The notes beneath the pieces are model-generated. The model ran no database searches and was not told where the DNA came from. It saw only the letters and a list, made by a program, of their open reading frames with translations. From Candidatus Gastranaerophilales bacterium (GTDB lineage Bacteria; Cyanobacteriota; Vampirovibrionia; Gastranaerophilales; Gastranaerophilaceae), in contig CAJULX010000007.1 of NCBI GenBank assembly GCA_910587245.1, positions 1 to 64,000 on the forward strand: a stretch of DNA of 64,000 nucleotides. Reading direction: 5' to 3'. Made by a program: the position numbers and the translations under genes. The stretch's first letter is position 1. Each line of letters begins with the position of its first letter. This document shows, piece by piece, positions 16,475 to 26,147 of the stretch.

Positions 16475-19400
16475 ATGAGATCTTTAAACAAAAAAGTTAA
16501 AGCATTATTTCTTTTAATAAGCTTTGCTGCTTATATGCCGATTTCAATTGCTCCGTCATTAGCCATACCTGCTGATAACCAAACTCCGGTTATCGACAGC
16601 GCAATTAACGGCGGTAACATTGGTATTAACGGTACGGTTAATGTAGGCGGTAAAGACTATAATAACTTCCAGGTTGAAATGGCACCCGGTACGGGAACAT
16701 ATGGAGTTGGCTTATTCAACTGGGGTTCTTTTGACGTTGGTAAAAACGTTGCAGTTAACTGGGTTTCAAATGCCTGGGGTCAAAAATTCATAAACAGAGT
16801 AATGAATACAGGTAAAGCATCTGAAATTTACGGCGCTCTTACAAGCAGCAGCACATGCGCTGCAGGCGGTACAAGCTGCGGTTACAACAACGGTGCAAGC
16901 GTTATTTTAATCAACCCGAACGGTATTACATTCGGCAACGGTTCACAGGTTAACTTGAATTCTTTCACTGCTTCAACAAGAGACATTCAAGGTATCGATA
17001 AATACAGCAAAGATCTTATGACTGCCGGTGCAAAAGATACAAGCAAAAATTATAACAACTATATCAATGTTGACGGTTTAAAAAGTAAATACGGTGCTAT
17101 GACACCTATCGTATATGATAAATCAGCTGTTGATGCAAACGGATACGGAGTTATCAGCTTAGACGGTTCAAAATTTAACGGCAACGGTACAAAAGCTATG
17201 TCAGTTGCTTTAATTGGCGATAAAATCACCGTTAACAATTCAAAAATTCAAACATACGAATCAAACGGAACATCAGGTAACGTTGCTGGTGCAAACCAAA
17301 CAAGATCAAACGTAAAATTAATCACTGCCGATAAAGTAGAATTACAATACAACGAACTTGGCGGCGTTGCTGATACTGATAAATACGGCAACTCACTTGT
17401 AAAAATTAATGACAATGCAACAATCGCTGCAGGAAAAACACCTGCTGATTACGGTATTTCAATTACCGGCAACTCAAAAATCTACACAGGTGCAGCATTA
17501 ATTGATAACAGATATAACGGTGCCGATGTTAAAGTTGATGATTCAACTGTTTACACAAGCAAAATGTACAACAGCACCTCAGGCGAAATTGATATTAACA
17601 GCAACGGTAACATAAGCCTTGTAAATTCACGTTTTGAAACCATGCAAGGTTATAACGGCGATACTGTTGAAGGCGCTAACATTAAGACAGGTGCCGGTAA
17701 TATCACAATCACAGCTAAGAAAAATATTAATATCGACAATACAAGAATTGCCTCCGCTCCTTCTGATTACAACAACGGTTTAGCATACGGACAGGATGCA
17801 AAAGCCGGCAATATCACAATTAAATCAGCAGAAGGCGATATTACCGTTCAAAAATCAGCAGCAGCAGTTGCAGCAGGAAACCATCAGGTTTCATACAAAT
17901 CAAACGGTGAAACGAAATATTTACCGATTGAAATCAACTCAAAAGGTAACTTAACAGTTGAAGCTAAAAAAGGTAACGTTATTACAAAAACTTTAGGCGA
18001 TAAAACAAAACTTGTTGCAGACCACAATGTTTATATCACAGGTAAAAATGTTGATTTAAATACAGGTGTTTATGCTTCACAACAAGGCAACCTTACCATA
18101 AAAGCCGAACAAGCAGGCGGCGCAATTAAAGTTAACGATGCGGTATTATTCGCAGACAAAGGCACCGTTACACTCGGCGGTAAAGAAACAAGCCTTATCA
18201 ATACTACTTTAGACTATGGTACATTAAATTTATATAATGACTACAACCAAAACAACAACGTATTAATTAAAGATGGTACAACTTTCTATGACAGAAAAGT
18301 TGCATCAGGCGAAAAAGATACATTAGTTATTGAAACAAACGGCGATTTAATCTTAGACCATACAAATCTTCAAAAAGCTGATTTCAATAACAAAAGAGAT
18401 CAATGGATTGCAACTCCTTCCAACCAGACTGCTAATGTAAAATTAGCTTCTGCAAACGGACAGGTTTCAATCAGAAACAATTCAAATATCACGGTTGATA
18501 AAAATATCGAAATCAACGGTAAAACAAATGCTAACGTTACAACTTCCGATGTAACATCAAATAACGGCAGCATTACAATGATAGGCGGCTCCAAAGTAAC
18601 TTTAGGCACTGCTGTTGAACAAGTTGCAGGCGATAAAAACGTTATCACCAAAAAAGGTTCAACTTTAACAGCTAAAAACGGCAACATTAAATTATGGGCT
18701 AAAGGCGATACTAAAGACCCTGCCGACAGTGCAGACTTAAGAGGTGTTTCAATCCTTCACTCAAAATTAAATGCTAAAAATAACGAAGTAATTGCGGATA
18801 ACGGTGATGTTTCAGTTCAATCAGGCACAATCACGGCTTCAAACAACAATACATTAACTGCTTCAAACGGCAGAGTAGGCATCCAAAAACACGATTGCCC
18901 GCCTAATAACTGCCCTGATGCAATAAGACCCGAAACATCAGTTGTAACTGCAGGTAATGAATCAAATATCACGGCAAGCAGCGATGTAATCATCACAAAT
19001 TCAACCGTTAAAGCAGCAAACGCTAACAAAATCACTTCTAAAAACGGTAAAACAACAGCTAAAGGCGCAGGCGTTCTTGTTCAATCCACAAATGGCAATG
19101 TAACAATTACTCAGGCAAAAACAGCAAACCTTGACGCTGATTATAACCAGGCACATAGCGTTAAAGCAGCCGGCAATATTTACTTCAACGTAAACGGCAA
19201 CGGTGAAAATATCAACAGCGACGGTACGGTAGGTGCTTTCTCAGCTGATAACAGATTAGTTCTTAACGCAAACAACAATATCAACCTTGCAAAAACAGGC
19301 AGCTGGTCAATCGCAAGAACCGATATGATTGCAGGAAACAATATCAATGTTGAAGCAACAAACGGAATCTTATTAAATGATACGTCATTCAACTCAAACA

Positions 19401-20257
19401 ACAATACAGTTGCTGCAAAAGGTGATGTAACAATTAATAAAGATATGACAATCAACAAAGGCAAAACAACAATTAATGCTGATGGCAATGTAAAAACAAA
19501 CGCAGACAGCCAAATCAATGCAAACAGCAACAAATTAATCGTAAATGCTAAGAAAAATATCGACATTGCATTCACAGGCGTAAACAACAAAACAGCCGGT
19601 CTTGAAATTAACTCAAATGTTAACACTTCAAACAATCAGGTAGCAGCAAGTGCAGGAAACGCAGCACTTGATGGCAGAAACGTTAAATTAAACGCAAAAG
19701 ATAAAACATTAGCAATCGCTAAAGTTAAAGCCGACTCATTAGAAATCGTTGACGGTAACAATGTTAAGTTACTTGCAGCAACAGACAATGCTCCTAATGC
19801 AGCTACGGATAACATCGGTCCTAATGCAAACACAGCAGGTGTAGGTACAGCATACATCGAAGTTAAGAAATTAGCCGGATGGAATATGGATACAGATGTT
19901 GAAAATATCGACAGCATCCCCGGTTTCTATCAAGACCACTACGACCTTGCTGATGACGGCAGAACTCAAAGACACTTCTTACAATTCGAAGGTGACAACA
20001 ACTTCCTTCTTGTATACCAAAGAGCAACCGAAGAATGCGACGTACCTCCTGAAATTACCGACGGTCCTTCAATCGCAGGTACTGACCTCAGAGAATCTTC
20101 ACTCGTTAGATTACCGAGACACGAAGAAGGCGTAAGCGCAGTAGCTCCCGTATTAAACGAAATCACAGATCCTACAGCAAACGTAATTATGGCAGCTGCA
20201 AGAATCACCTTAGATGAAGAAAACGAAACAGATGAAGACGGAGACGCTATCCAATAA
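16475..20257 (+). CDS. Two-partner secretion exoprotein (TpsA), filamentous haemagglutinin-like
   Basis: 1260 residues. Signal peptide (cleavage near SLA, residue 30) followed by the TPS secretion domain (about 31-290) with the conserved NRV (107-109) and NPNG (147-150) motifs and a disulphide-capable Cys pair at 128/135. The rest is Asn/Gly/Thr/Ala-rich with repeated G-N-I-x-I strands typical of a right-handed beta-helix. The last 70 residues are acidic, with no toxin or anchor domain visible. Exported by the divergent TpsB; probably an adhesin, though the target is unknown. A strong terminator follows. Confidence 0.92.
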   Translation: MRSLNKKVKALFLLISFAAYMPISIAPSLAIPADNQTPVIDSAINGGNIGINGTVNVGGKDYNNFQVEMAPGTGTYGVGLFNWGSFDVGKNVAVNWVSNAWGQKFINRVMNTGKASEIYGALTSSSTCAAGGTSCGYNNGASVILINPNGITFGNGSQVNLNSFTASTRDIQGIDKYSKDLMTAGAKDTSKNYNNYINVDGLKSKYGAMTPIVYDKSAVDANGYGVISLDGSKFNGNGTKAMSVALIGDKITVNNSKIQTYESNGTSGNVAGANQTRSNVKLITADKVELQYNELGGVADTDKYGNSLVKINDNATIAAGKTPADYGISITGNSKIYTGAALIDNRYNGADVKVDDSTVYTSKMYNSTSGEIDINSNGNISLVNSRFETMQGYNGDTVEGANIKTGAGNITITAKKNINIDNTRIASAPSDYNNGLAYGQDAKAGNITIKSAEGDITVQKSAAAVAAGNHQVSYKSNGETKYLPIEINSKGNLTVEAKKGNVITKTLGDKTKLVADHNVYITGKNVDLNTGVYASQQGNLTIKAEQAGGAIKVNDAVLFADKGTVTLGGKETSLINTTLDYGTLNLYNDYNQNNNVLIKDGTTFYDRKVASGEKDTLVIETNGDLILDHTNLQKADFNNKRDQWIATPSNQTANVKLASANGQVSIRNNSNITVDKNIEINGKTNANVTTSDVTSNNGSITMIGGSKVTLGTAVEQVAGDKNVITKKGSTLTAKNGNIKLWAKGDTKDPADSADLRGVSILHSKLNAKNNEVIADNGDVSVQSGTITASNNNTLTASNGRVGIQKHDCPPNNCPDAIRPETSVVTAGNESNITASSDVIITNSTVKAANANKITSKNGKTTAKGAGVLVQSTNGNVTITQAKTANLDADYNQAHSVKAAGNIYFNVNGNGENINSDGTVGAFSADNRLVLNANNNINLAKTGSWSIARTDMIAGNNINVEATNGILLNDTSFNSNNNTVAAKGDVTINKDMTINKGKTTINADGNVKTNADSQINANSNKLIVNAKKNIDIAFTGVNNKTAGLEINSNVNTSNNQVAASAGNAALDGRNVKLNAKDKTLAIAKVKADSLEIVDGNNVKLLAATDNAPNAATDNIGPNANTAGVGTAYIEVKKLAGWNMDTDVENIDSIPGFYQDHYDLADDGRTQRHFLQFEGDNNFLLVYQRATEECDVPPEITDGPSIAGTDLRESSLVRLPRHEEGVSAVAPVLNEITDPTANVIMAAARITLDEENETDEDGDAIQ

Positions 20258-20282
20258 TCCGAATTCAAAAGGTTAAATAAAT

Positions 20283-20326
20283 AAAACACCCGCCCTTTAA
20301 ATAATAAACAAGGCGGGTGTTTTTTA
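20283..20326 (+). terminator. Terminator of tpsA
   Basis: AACACCCGCC / GGCGGGTGTT with a 16-nt loop and a T run. Confidence 0.9.
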
Positions 20327-20353
20327 TATAGGAAGGTTAACTTTAAGGCTGTA

Positions 20354-20380
20354 TTGTATTAATTTAACATTTTGTATAAT
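20354..20380 (+). promoter_or_regulatory. Promoter of the TPR gene
   Basis: TTGTAT and TATAAT separated by 15 bp, about 30 bp before the ATG at 20410, with GAGGA as RBS. Confidence 0.45.
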
Positions 20381-20409
20381 ATTAAATTATTAAAATATGA
20401 GGAAAATCA

Positions 20410-22467
20410 ATGAAACACAAAATATTGCCGGCACTATGCCTTTTGTTTTTAATAATTTATCAAACGACATGTCCTGTTTATGCTAAATGTGAAGATTCTA
20501 AAAAAGTAATATCAATAACAAAAAAGGTTATCAAAAATCCTGCTGCGCAAAATATAGATGCTTATATTGCAATAATGAAAAAACGTGTATTATATCATGG
20601 AATAAAACAGGATTATGAAGCACAGGCAGATGATATAAGAAGCATTCTGTATTTTTTGAGGAAAAATAAAAAATCCGAAGATTATATTAAATATTATCAA
20701 AAACTAAATGCCACATATAATAAGCTCGGGTTTAAAAATAATCAAAATAACCGCCTTGAAATAGCAAAGAATCTTTATCTTGAAGATAAATTCTTTGCAA
20801 GCGCTTATGAATTTCTGGAACTTGCAAATGAAGATTATTGTAAAGAAATCTGCTATGAATATCTCGGTGATATCTCTCAGGAATTTAACAATCCCGAGGC
20901 AGCTTTAATATTTTACAAAAAATCGCTTGAGGTTGAGCCTGCAAATTATTGTGTTACCTGTAAAACGGGTACAATATATAAAGAACTCGGCAAAGATGAA
21001 GAAGCAAAAGAATATTTTGAAACAACAATAAATTTAACCGAAGACCCTGAAATTTTGAATTTCATAGTAAATATTTATGAAAAAGAAATTAAGCAAAAAA
21101 AAGGTGATGAAACTTCTTATGAAATTTTGGGGCTTGCTTATCAAAAATTGAAAGAATACAACAAAACCTATGAAATATTCAAAAAAGCAATGCAATTAAA
21201 ACCCGACGATATTTTTCTTAAGTATTATCTTGGTAATCTGCTCTTTGATATGGGTGAATACACGGAAGCCATCAAGGTTTATAACTCAATAATTCTTAAT
21301 AATCCGTATGAAACACAGATAAGAATCGCCCGCGCGAAAAGTTTAAAAGCGCTGAACAGGGCAGGTGATGCAATGAAAGATTATCAGGTTGTGCTTGCAC
21401 TTTATCCTGATTCAAAACAGGCGCAGCTCGGGCTTTTTAAGCTTTTTACGGGCAAAAAACGTTCTGAGGATATTGTTAAATTATTCTATCCTTTAAATAA
21501 AAATTTCTCTCCAAATGCAAATTTTTATAATAATCTTGCAAAAACCCTTTATTCAAACGGTTTAGTAGCTGATGCGATAAATTTATATAAAGCCTCAATT
21601 AAGCTTGAACCTAAAAAAGTTTCAAGCTATACAAGCCTTTATAAAATCTATGAACTTGAAGGCAAAACGGCTGATGCATATGAGCTTTCGCTCTCAGCGT
21701 ACAAAAACTTCCCGAATAACCCTGAAATCAAAAATATGTATAATTACAGCAATAAAAATGTAGCTTCGCAAAAAAACCTGCTGGCTCTGTCTTATATGTC
21801 AAATAAGGAATATGACAAAGCAATTAAGATTTATAATCAAATTCAGCCGAAAAATGCTTCCGTATATGAATCCATATCAAATTGTTATAAGGCGCAGAAG
21901 AACTATAAAGCGGCAATTGTAGCTCTTCAGAGTGCTGTTAAGCTGGATTCCGTTAATTCGGATTTATACTACGGGATAGCTCTTTTGTATCTTGATTTAA
22001 ATTCTAAAAAAACGGCAGAAAGTTACCTTAAAAAAGCAATAGGGCTTGATAGGAAAAATTTAAAAGCAAGAAAGCTTTTAAGCTATTTAACCCAGCAGGA
22101 AATAGATAACAAGCTTGATTCTGCGTATGCAATGTATCAAAAACGTGATTATAAAAATACGCTGGTTGAACTTGACAAGGCTGAAAAATTATACCCGAAT
22201 AACCCCGAAGTTTATTATTATAAAGCACTCACTTATAATGCTTTAAACGATTCAACAAATGCATACAAATTTTTTACAAAAACGCTGGAGATGGATAGAA
22301 GCTACTATGTTTCGCATTTTTATATGGCAGAAATTCTTGAAAAACAGGGTAAAGAAAAAAAGGCGCTTGAAGAATACGAAAGATTTTTAGGGGCTGACGT
22401 TAAAGATGAAAAGATGATGAAAAAGGCCCAGGATAAGGTTATTAAACTAGGTCAAAAATATTATTAA
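20410..22467 (+). CDS. Exported tetratricopeptide-repeat protein
   Basis: 685 residues: signal peptide (cleavage near VYAKC, residue 25; the Cys at about 26 could also be lipidated) followed by at least a dozen TPR-type helix pairs. Clear units include the AYQKLKEYNKTYEIFKKAMQ, ALNRAGDAMKDYQVVLALYP and ILEKQGKEKKALEEYERFL regions. TPR arrays are protein-binding scaffolds; the periplasmic place suggests envelope or secretion assembly. It lies 19 bp upstream of kdsB in the same direction, so co-transcription is likely. The partner is not known. Confidence 0.82.
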   Translation: MKHKILPALCLLFLIIYQTTCPVYAKCEDSKKVISITKKVIKNPAAQNIDAYIAIMKKRVLYHGIKQDYEAQADDIRSILYFLRKNKKSEDYIKYYQKLNATYNKLGFKNNQNNRLEIAKNLYLEDKFFASAYEFLELANEDYCKEICYEYLGDISQEFNNPEAALIFYKKSLEVEPANYCVTCKTGTIYKELGKDEEAKEYFETTINLTEDPEILNFIVNIYEKEIKQKKGDETSYEILGLAYQKLKEYNKTYEIFKKAMQLKPDDIFLKYYLGNLLFDMGEYTEAIKVYNSIILNNPYETQIRIARAKSLKALNRAGDAMKDYQVVLALYPDSKQAQLGLFKLFTGKKRSEDIVKLFYPLNKNFSPNANFYNNLAKTLYSNGLVADAINLYKASIKLEPKKVSSYTSLYKIYELEGKTADAYELSLSAYKNFPNNPEIKNMYNYSNKNVASQKNLLALSYMSNKEYDKAIKIYNQIQPKNASVYESISNCYKAQKNYKAAIVALQSAVKLDSVNSDLYYGIALLYLDLNSKKTAESYLKKAIGLDRKNLKARKLLSYLTQQEIDNKLDSAYAMYQKRDYKNTLVELDKAEKLYPNNPEVYYYKALTYNALNDSTNAYKFFTKTLEMDRSYYVSHFYMAEILEKQGKEKKALEEYERFLGADVKDEKMMKKAQDKVIKLGQKYY

Positions 22468-22486
22468 AGAAAAAGGTTTTGTTATT

Positions 22487-23233
22487 ATGGAAAATTTGGA
22501 AAAGATTAAAAAAACTGCGATTATAATTCCTGCAAGATTAAATTCTTCCAGGTTAAAAAATAAGCTCCTTCTGTGCGCTAAAGGCAAGCCCGTTATTCAA
22601 TGGGTATATGAAGCCGCACTAAAAGCAAAACTCGCTTCAAACGTTATTGTAGCCTGTGACAGTGAAGAAATTTTTAATGTTGTAAAAGAATTCGGCGGAA
22701 ATGTTGAAATGACATCAACCGAGCATAAATCCGGCTCCGACAGAATAGCGGAAGTTGTAAAGAGACATCCTGAAATTGAATATATTTTAAATTTGCAAGG
22801 GGATGAGCCCCAGATGGATAGCGATGTAATTGATTCTTTAATTAATGCTCTTCATAATTCAACGGCGGATATTTCTACACTTGTTAGAAAAATCACGGAT
22901 AAAGAACAGATTGAAAGCCCGAATTGTGTAAAATGCGTATTCAATAATGAAAATTATGCCCTTTATTTTTCAAGATACCCGATTCCCTATAAAAGGAATG
23001 AAGAGGCTGCTGAATATTTTGCACATATCGGCATGTACGCTTACAGAAGAGACAGCCTTTTAAAAATGACATCGCTTCCTATGGCAATGATAGAGAAAAC
23101 GGAATCTCTTGAGCAGTTAAGAGCTCTGTATAACGGCATGACAATAAAAATTATACTTACAAATTTAAATCCTGTAGGTATTGATACCATACAGGATTTT
23201 GAAAAGTTTAAAAGTATTGCGGAGGCTGATTAA
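22487..23233 (+). CDS. kdsB: 3-deoxy-manno-octulosonate cytidylyltransferase (CMP-KDO synthetase)
   Basis: Activates KDO with CTP for addition to lipid A; cytosolic. 248 residues with IIPARLNSSRLKNKLL (the nucleotide loop usually ends LPGKPL; here LKNKLL), CDSEE, GSDRIAEV, NLQGDEP and the HIGMYAYRRDSL segment. AAAAGG precedes the ATG. Direct evidence that this organism makes a KDO-containing LPS. It converges on the pilin gene with a 4-bp overlap. Confidence 0.93.
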   Translation: MENLEKIKKTAIIIPARLNSSRLKNKLLLCAKGKPVIQWVYEAALKAKLASNVIVACDSEEIFNVVKEFGGNVEMTSTEHKSGSDRIAEVVKRHPEIEYILNLQGDEPQMDSDVIDSLINALHNSTADISTLVRKITDKEQIESPNCVKCVFNNENYALYFSRYPIPYKRNEEAAEYFAHIGMYAYRRDSLLKMTSLPMAMIEKTESLEQLRALYNGMTIKIILTNLNPVGIDTIQDFEKFKSIAEAD

Positions 23234-23514
23234 TTCGTTGTATCTGAATTTGTATCATTGAGTTCGCATGTGCCGGCTTCTTCCGTGCTTCCGGGTGTCC
23301 ATGTGCCGCCGAATGATTCGCATGCCTTTCTTTGAACATCATCTGCACCGGTGTTAATGGTTTCTGCAGATTGTTTCAAAGTGTTTGACATATTCTGTCC
23401 CAATAATTGAAGGGCAACAACCGCAATAACCGTAACCATTGCAAGTATCAAAGCATATTCAATCAAACTTTGTGCTTTAGATTTTTTATTATCGAGTTTT
23501 ATATTTAACTTCAT
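23230..23514 (-). CDS. Flp/Fap-type pilin subunit
   Basis: 94 residues from the ATG at 23514, which has AGAGGTT upstream; the longer form starting at 23544 lacks one. The class III leader is followed by SKAQSLIEYALILAMVTVIA, the hydrophobic N-terminal helix of Flp pilins with the conserved Glu. The C-terminal part has a Cys pair (CESFGGTWT...GTC) that could form a loop. No tad secretion genes are in the window, so assembly machinery must be elsewhere. It is also compatible with a TadE-like pseudopilin. Confidence 0.75.
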   Translation of the reverse strand: MKLNIKLDNKKSKAQSLIEYALILAMVTVIAVVALQLLGQNMSNTLKQSAETINTGADDVQRKACESFGGTWTPGSTEEAGTCELNDTNSDTTN

Positions 23515-23683
23515 AAAATGCAACCTCTTACCTTCGATAATCAAATATTACTATACTTCTCAACATAAGTAAATATTTTACGATTTTTTTACATTATAAT
23601 AACTATATATTCCACAAAATCTGTTATTTTTCACCTTGTTTATAAAAATTTTAACTTTCTTAAATTTTGATAATATTTTAAAT

Positions 23684-23713
23684 AAAAAAATGAGCCTCAA
23701 ATTTGAGGCTCAT
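23684..23713 (-). terminator. Terminator of rpsP
   Basis: ATGAGCCTCAAA / TTTGAGGCTCAT perfect inverted repeat followed, on the minus strand, by a T run. Confidence 0.9.
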
Positions 23714-23731
23714 AAAGTGTTCTTTTTAAAA

Positions 23732-24106
23732 CTATTCAGCTGCTGCTTCCGCCGGAGCCTCTTCGCTTGCAGGAGCTTCTGCTGCGGCAGCTTCCTCTTG
23801 TTTTTGAGCTTCTAATTTAGCTTGAGCCTTTTTAGAGAGCTTTTGTGTTTCTTTTTTATTGTAAATAAGAGCGCCGTTTTCATCACAGTTTTTAATTAAA
23901 TATGCAACTGTTTCTGTAGTCTGAGCACCTTTTTTAACCCAGTTTTCAGCACTTTCTTTATTTAATTTCATTTCTTTTGTTTTCGGATTGTAGAAACCTA
24001 ATTCCTCAATAGGTGCACCTTCTCTTTTAGAACGTGAATCTATTACAACTACCCTGTATGTCGGGTTTTTCTTATATCCTAATCTTTTAAGTCTAATCTT
24101 AACCAC
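23732..24106 (-). CDS. rpsP: 30S ribosomal protein S16
   Basis: 124 residues. The S16 core [20 protein letters not shown], the [12 protein letters not shown] segment and GAQTTETV are intact over the first about 80 residues. A roughly 40-residue tail rich in Ala, Glu, Lys and Pro follows and is likely disordered. Start codon GTG. It lies 118 bp downstream of a membrane-protein gene and follows ffh, a common gene order. A terminator closes the unit. Confidence 0.96.
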   Translation of the reverse strand: MVKIRLKRLGYKKNPTYRVVVIDSRSKREGAPIEELGFYNPKTKEMKLNKESAENWVKKGAQTTETVAYLIKNCDENGALIYNKKETQKLSKKAQAKLEAQKQEEAAAAEAPASEEAPAEAAAE

Positions 24107-24224
24107 TTTTGTTCGTCTTTCTTTTGTTTGCTTACACTATTTACCTAATCAACATAAAAACACAAAGATATTTTAAAATCAAGCGTTTTATGCCTTTTTT
24201 AAAAATTTTTTTTGAAATTTTAAC

Positions 24225-24713
24225 TTAATCTTGTTTACCTCTTACAAAACAGAAATATTCGTTAAAATAGCAGTGCTTTCTTATTTTTATTGTTCTCATG
24301 CCTGATTCTAAATATTTTCCGAATTGTATCATAACATTATTTGCATTAATCGGGTTGGTAAAACCGTAATTGATAAATGCCTGGCCGTTATCAGTCCCGT
24401 AATTTAATAAAATGTCGTAAATTACTTTGCCGTTTTCAAGTTTTCTTTTATCAACCGCTATATCGTAAATTTTTACCGTGTCAAAACGGCTTATATCTAT
24501 ATATGTATTATCATTCGGGCTTTTTTTGCTTATTGTGCAGGTGTGCGTATCTTTATCGCAATTCATATCCATATCAAATTCCGAAACATGAATTACCGCA
24601 TATATACACACTGCAACAAGTATAAATGCCAAAATCTTAATTCTTTCAATAGGAAGGATTCTTCTTATTATATTTCTTATTTTTTTATAACGATCCTTTT
24701 TATTTCTGTTCAT
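24225..24713 (-). CDS. Unrecognised single-pass membrane protein between ffh and rpsP
   Basis: 162 residues from the ATG at 24713 (the GGAGG in the last ffh codons lies about 14 bp upstream); a TTG at 24719 would add two residues. Basic N-terminus, one membrane helix (ILAFILVAVCIYAVIHV, about residues 28-45), then a beta-rich outer domain with paired cysteines: CDKDTHTC near the membrane and CYFNEYFC near the C-terminus. The Cys pairs suggest extracytoplasmic disulphides. Start and ffh stop nearly touch, so translation is coupled. Function unknown. Confidence 0.7.
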   Translation of the reverse strand: MNRNKKDRYKKIRNIIRRILPIERIKILAFILVAVCIYAVIHVSEFDMDMNCDKDTHTCTISKKSPNDNTYIDISRFDTVKIYDIAVDKRKLENGKVIYDILLNYGTDNGQAFINYGFTNPINANNVMIQFGKYLESGMRTIKIRKHCYFNEYFCFVRGKQD

Positions 24714-24715
24714 GC

Positions 24716-26095
24716 TCAAAAGGGAAAACCTCCTCTACTCTTCATTTTAGCCATTAAATTTGCTTTTTGTTTTGCCTTGGAACCCTTTAAACCGCTTTTT
24801 AAATCTCCAAAGCCTTTCATCATCTTTCTCATTGTTTCAAATTGTGTCATAAACGCGTTTAATTCGTTTATGTCAACACCTGCGCCTTTTGCAATTCTTC
24901 TTTTTCTGCTTGCATTTAATAAATCAGGGTTTGCACGCTCTTTAAGCGTCATGGAACTTATTATAACTTCAATTTTTTTAAATTGCTTTTCCCCTTCAAA
25001 AGAAATTTTCTGCTTTACATCTTTATTCAGCCCGGGGATAGGCAAAAGCCCTAATATTCCTTCAATTGACCCTAAAGCCTTCATCTGCTTTTGAAATTTT
25101 AAAAAGTCATCAAAAGAAAATTTGTTTTTTAAAATATTAAGTTCAAGCTCTTTTGTCTGTTTTTCATCAAATGCGCTCTGTGCTTTTTCTACAAGGCTTA
25201 CAATATCCCCCATTCCAAGAATTCTGCCCGCCATTCTGTCAGGGTAAAAATCTTCAAGAGGAACAATTTTTTCTCCGGTACCTGTTAATTTAATCGGTTT
25301 TCCCGTTGAATAAACGATACTTAAAGCACATCCGCCTCTTGTATCACCGTCAAGCTTTGTTAAAATCACCCCTGTAATCTTTAATTGCTCATCAAAGTTT
25401 TTGGCTATATCAATCGCTTCCTGTCCTGTCATTGAATCTACAACAAGAAGTTTTTCATTTAAGGGGTAAAGTTTATCTATGATAAGCAGTTCTGCCATCA
25501 TATCGGTGTCAATCTGTAATCTGCCCGCAGTATCAAATATTAACACTGTATTATTGTTTTCTTTGGCGTATTCAAGCGCCTTTTTGGCAATTTCGGTCAC
25601 ATCTTTTGAATTTTCAAGGCTGAAAAAGTCAGTTTCAATTGATTTTGCAAGAGTCTTTAATTGCTCGATTGCGGCGGGTCTGTACACATCCATTGCAACA
25701 AGAAGCGGCTTTTTGCCCTCTTTTTTTAACCTTAAAGCAAGTTTTGCACTTGCCGTGGTTTTCCCGCTTCCCTGAAGCCCGAGCATCATTATAATACTTG
25801 GGTTTGTATCAAGCTTCAAAGGTGAATTTTCCTTACCCAAAAGCTCCGTTAATTCATCGGAAACTATTTTTATAAGCATTTCGGATGGTTTAACACTTCT
25901 TAATACATCAGCCCCTTCCGCTTTTTCTTTAATATTTGAAATAAAAGACTTAACAACATTTAAAGAAACATCCGATGCAATCAAAGCACGGCGGATTTCC
26001 CTTAAAGCATCAGCCATATTCTCTTCGGTTAAAGTGCTGTTCGAAGAGGTTTTATGTATAATTTCCTGTAATCTTTCCGATAAATTATCAAACAT
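24716..26095 (-). CDS. ffh: Signal recognition particle protein Ffh (SRP54)
   Basis: GTPase that, with 4.5S RNA, delivers membrane and secreted proteins to FtsY. 459 residues from the ATG at 26095; a GTG five codons upstream is unlikely. N domain, G domain with GLQGSGKTT, DTAGR, TKLDGDTRGG and the GGCALS region, then a C-terminal M domain with GM...MKG Met-rich helices ending in GGFPF. A TATAAT box lies 6 bp before the ATG and no ribosome-binding site is seen, so the mRNA may be leaderless. Confidence 0.96.
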   Translation of the reverse strand: MFDNLSERLQEIIHKTSSNSTLTEENMADALREIRRALIASDVSLNVVKSFISNIKEKAEGADVLRSVKPSEMLIKIVSDELTELLGKENSPLKLDTNPSIIMMLGLQGSGKTTASAKLALRLKKEGKKPLLVAMDVYRPAAIEQLKTLAKSIETDFFSLENSKDVTEIAKKALEYAKENNNTVLIFDTAGRLQIDTDMMAELLIIDKLYPLNEKLLVVDSMTGQEAIDIAKNFDEQLKITGVILTKLDGDTRGGCALSIVYSTGKPIKLTGTGEKIVPLEDFYPDRMAGRILGMGDIVSLVEKAQSAFDEKQTKELELNILKNKFSFDDFLKFQKQMKALGSIEGILGLLPIPGLNKDVKQKISFEGEKQFKKIEVIISSMTLKERANPDLLNASRKRRIAKGAGVDINELNAFMTQFETMRKMMKGFGDLKSGLKGSKAKQKANLMAKMKSRGGFPF

Positions 26096-26101
26096 AAAGC
26101 C

Positions 26102-26130
26102 ATTATACACAATAATTTCATAAAATTAAA
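26102..26130 (-). promoter_or_regulatory. ffh promoter abutting the start codon
   Basis: TTTAAT - 17 bp - TATAAT on the minus strand, then 6 bp to the ATG at 26095. Confidence 0.5.
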
Positions 26131-26147
26131 TCAGCAGAATAAAAAAT

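Noticed and set aside
19180..19917. Minus-strand hydrophobic frames within tpsA
   Set aside because: Shadows of the Asn/Ala/Lys-rich tpsA coding strand, which yields Val/Leu/Phe-rich antisense text.
24543..25094. 183-codon plus-strand open frame across the ffh 3' end
   Set aside because: Entirely antisense to ffh and the adjoining membrane-protein gene; no RBS, composition of a shadow frame.
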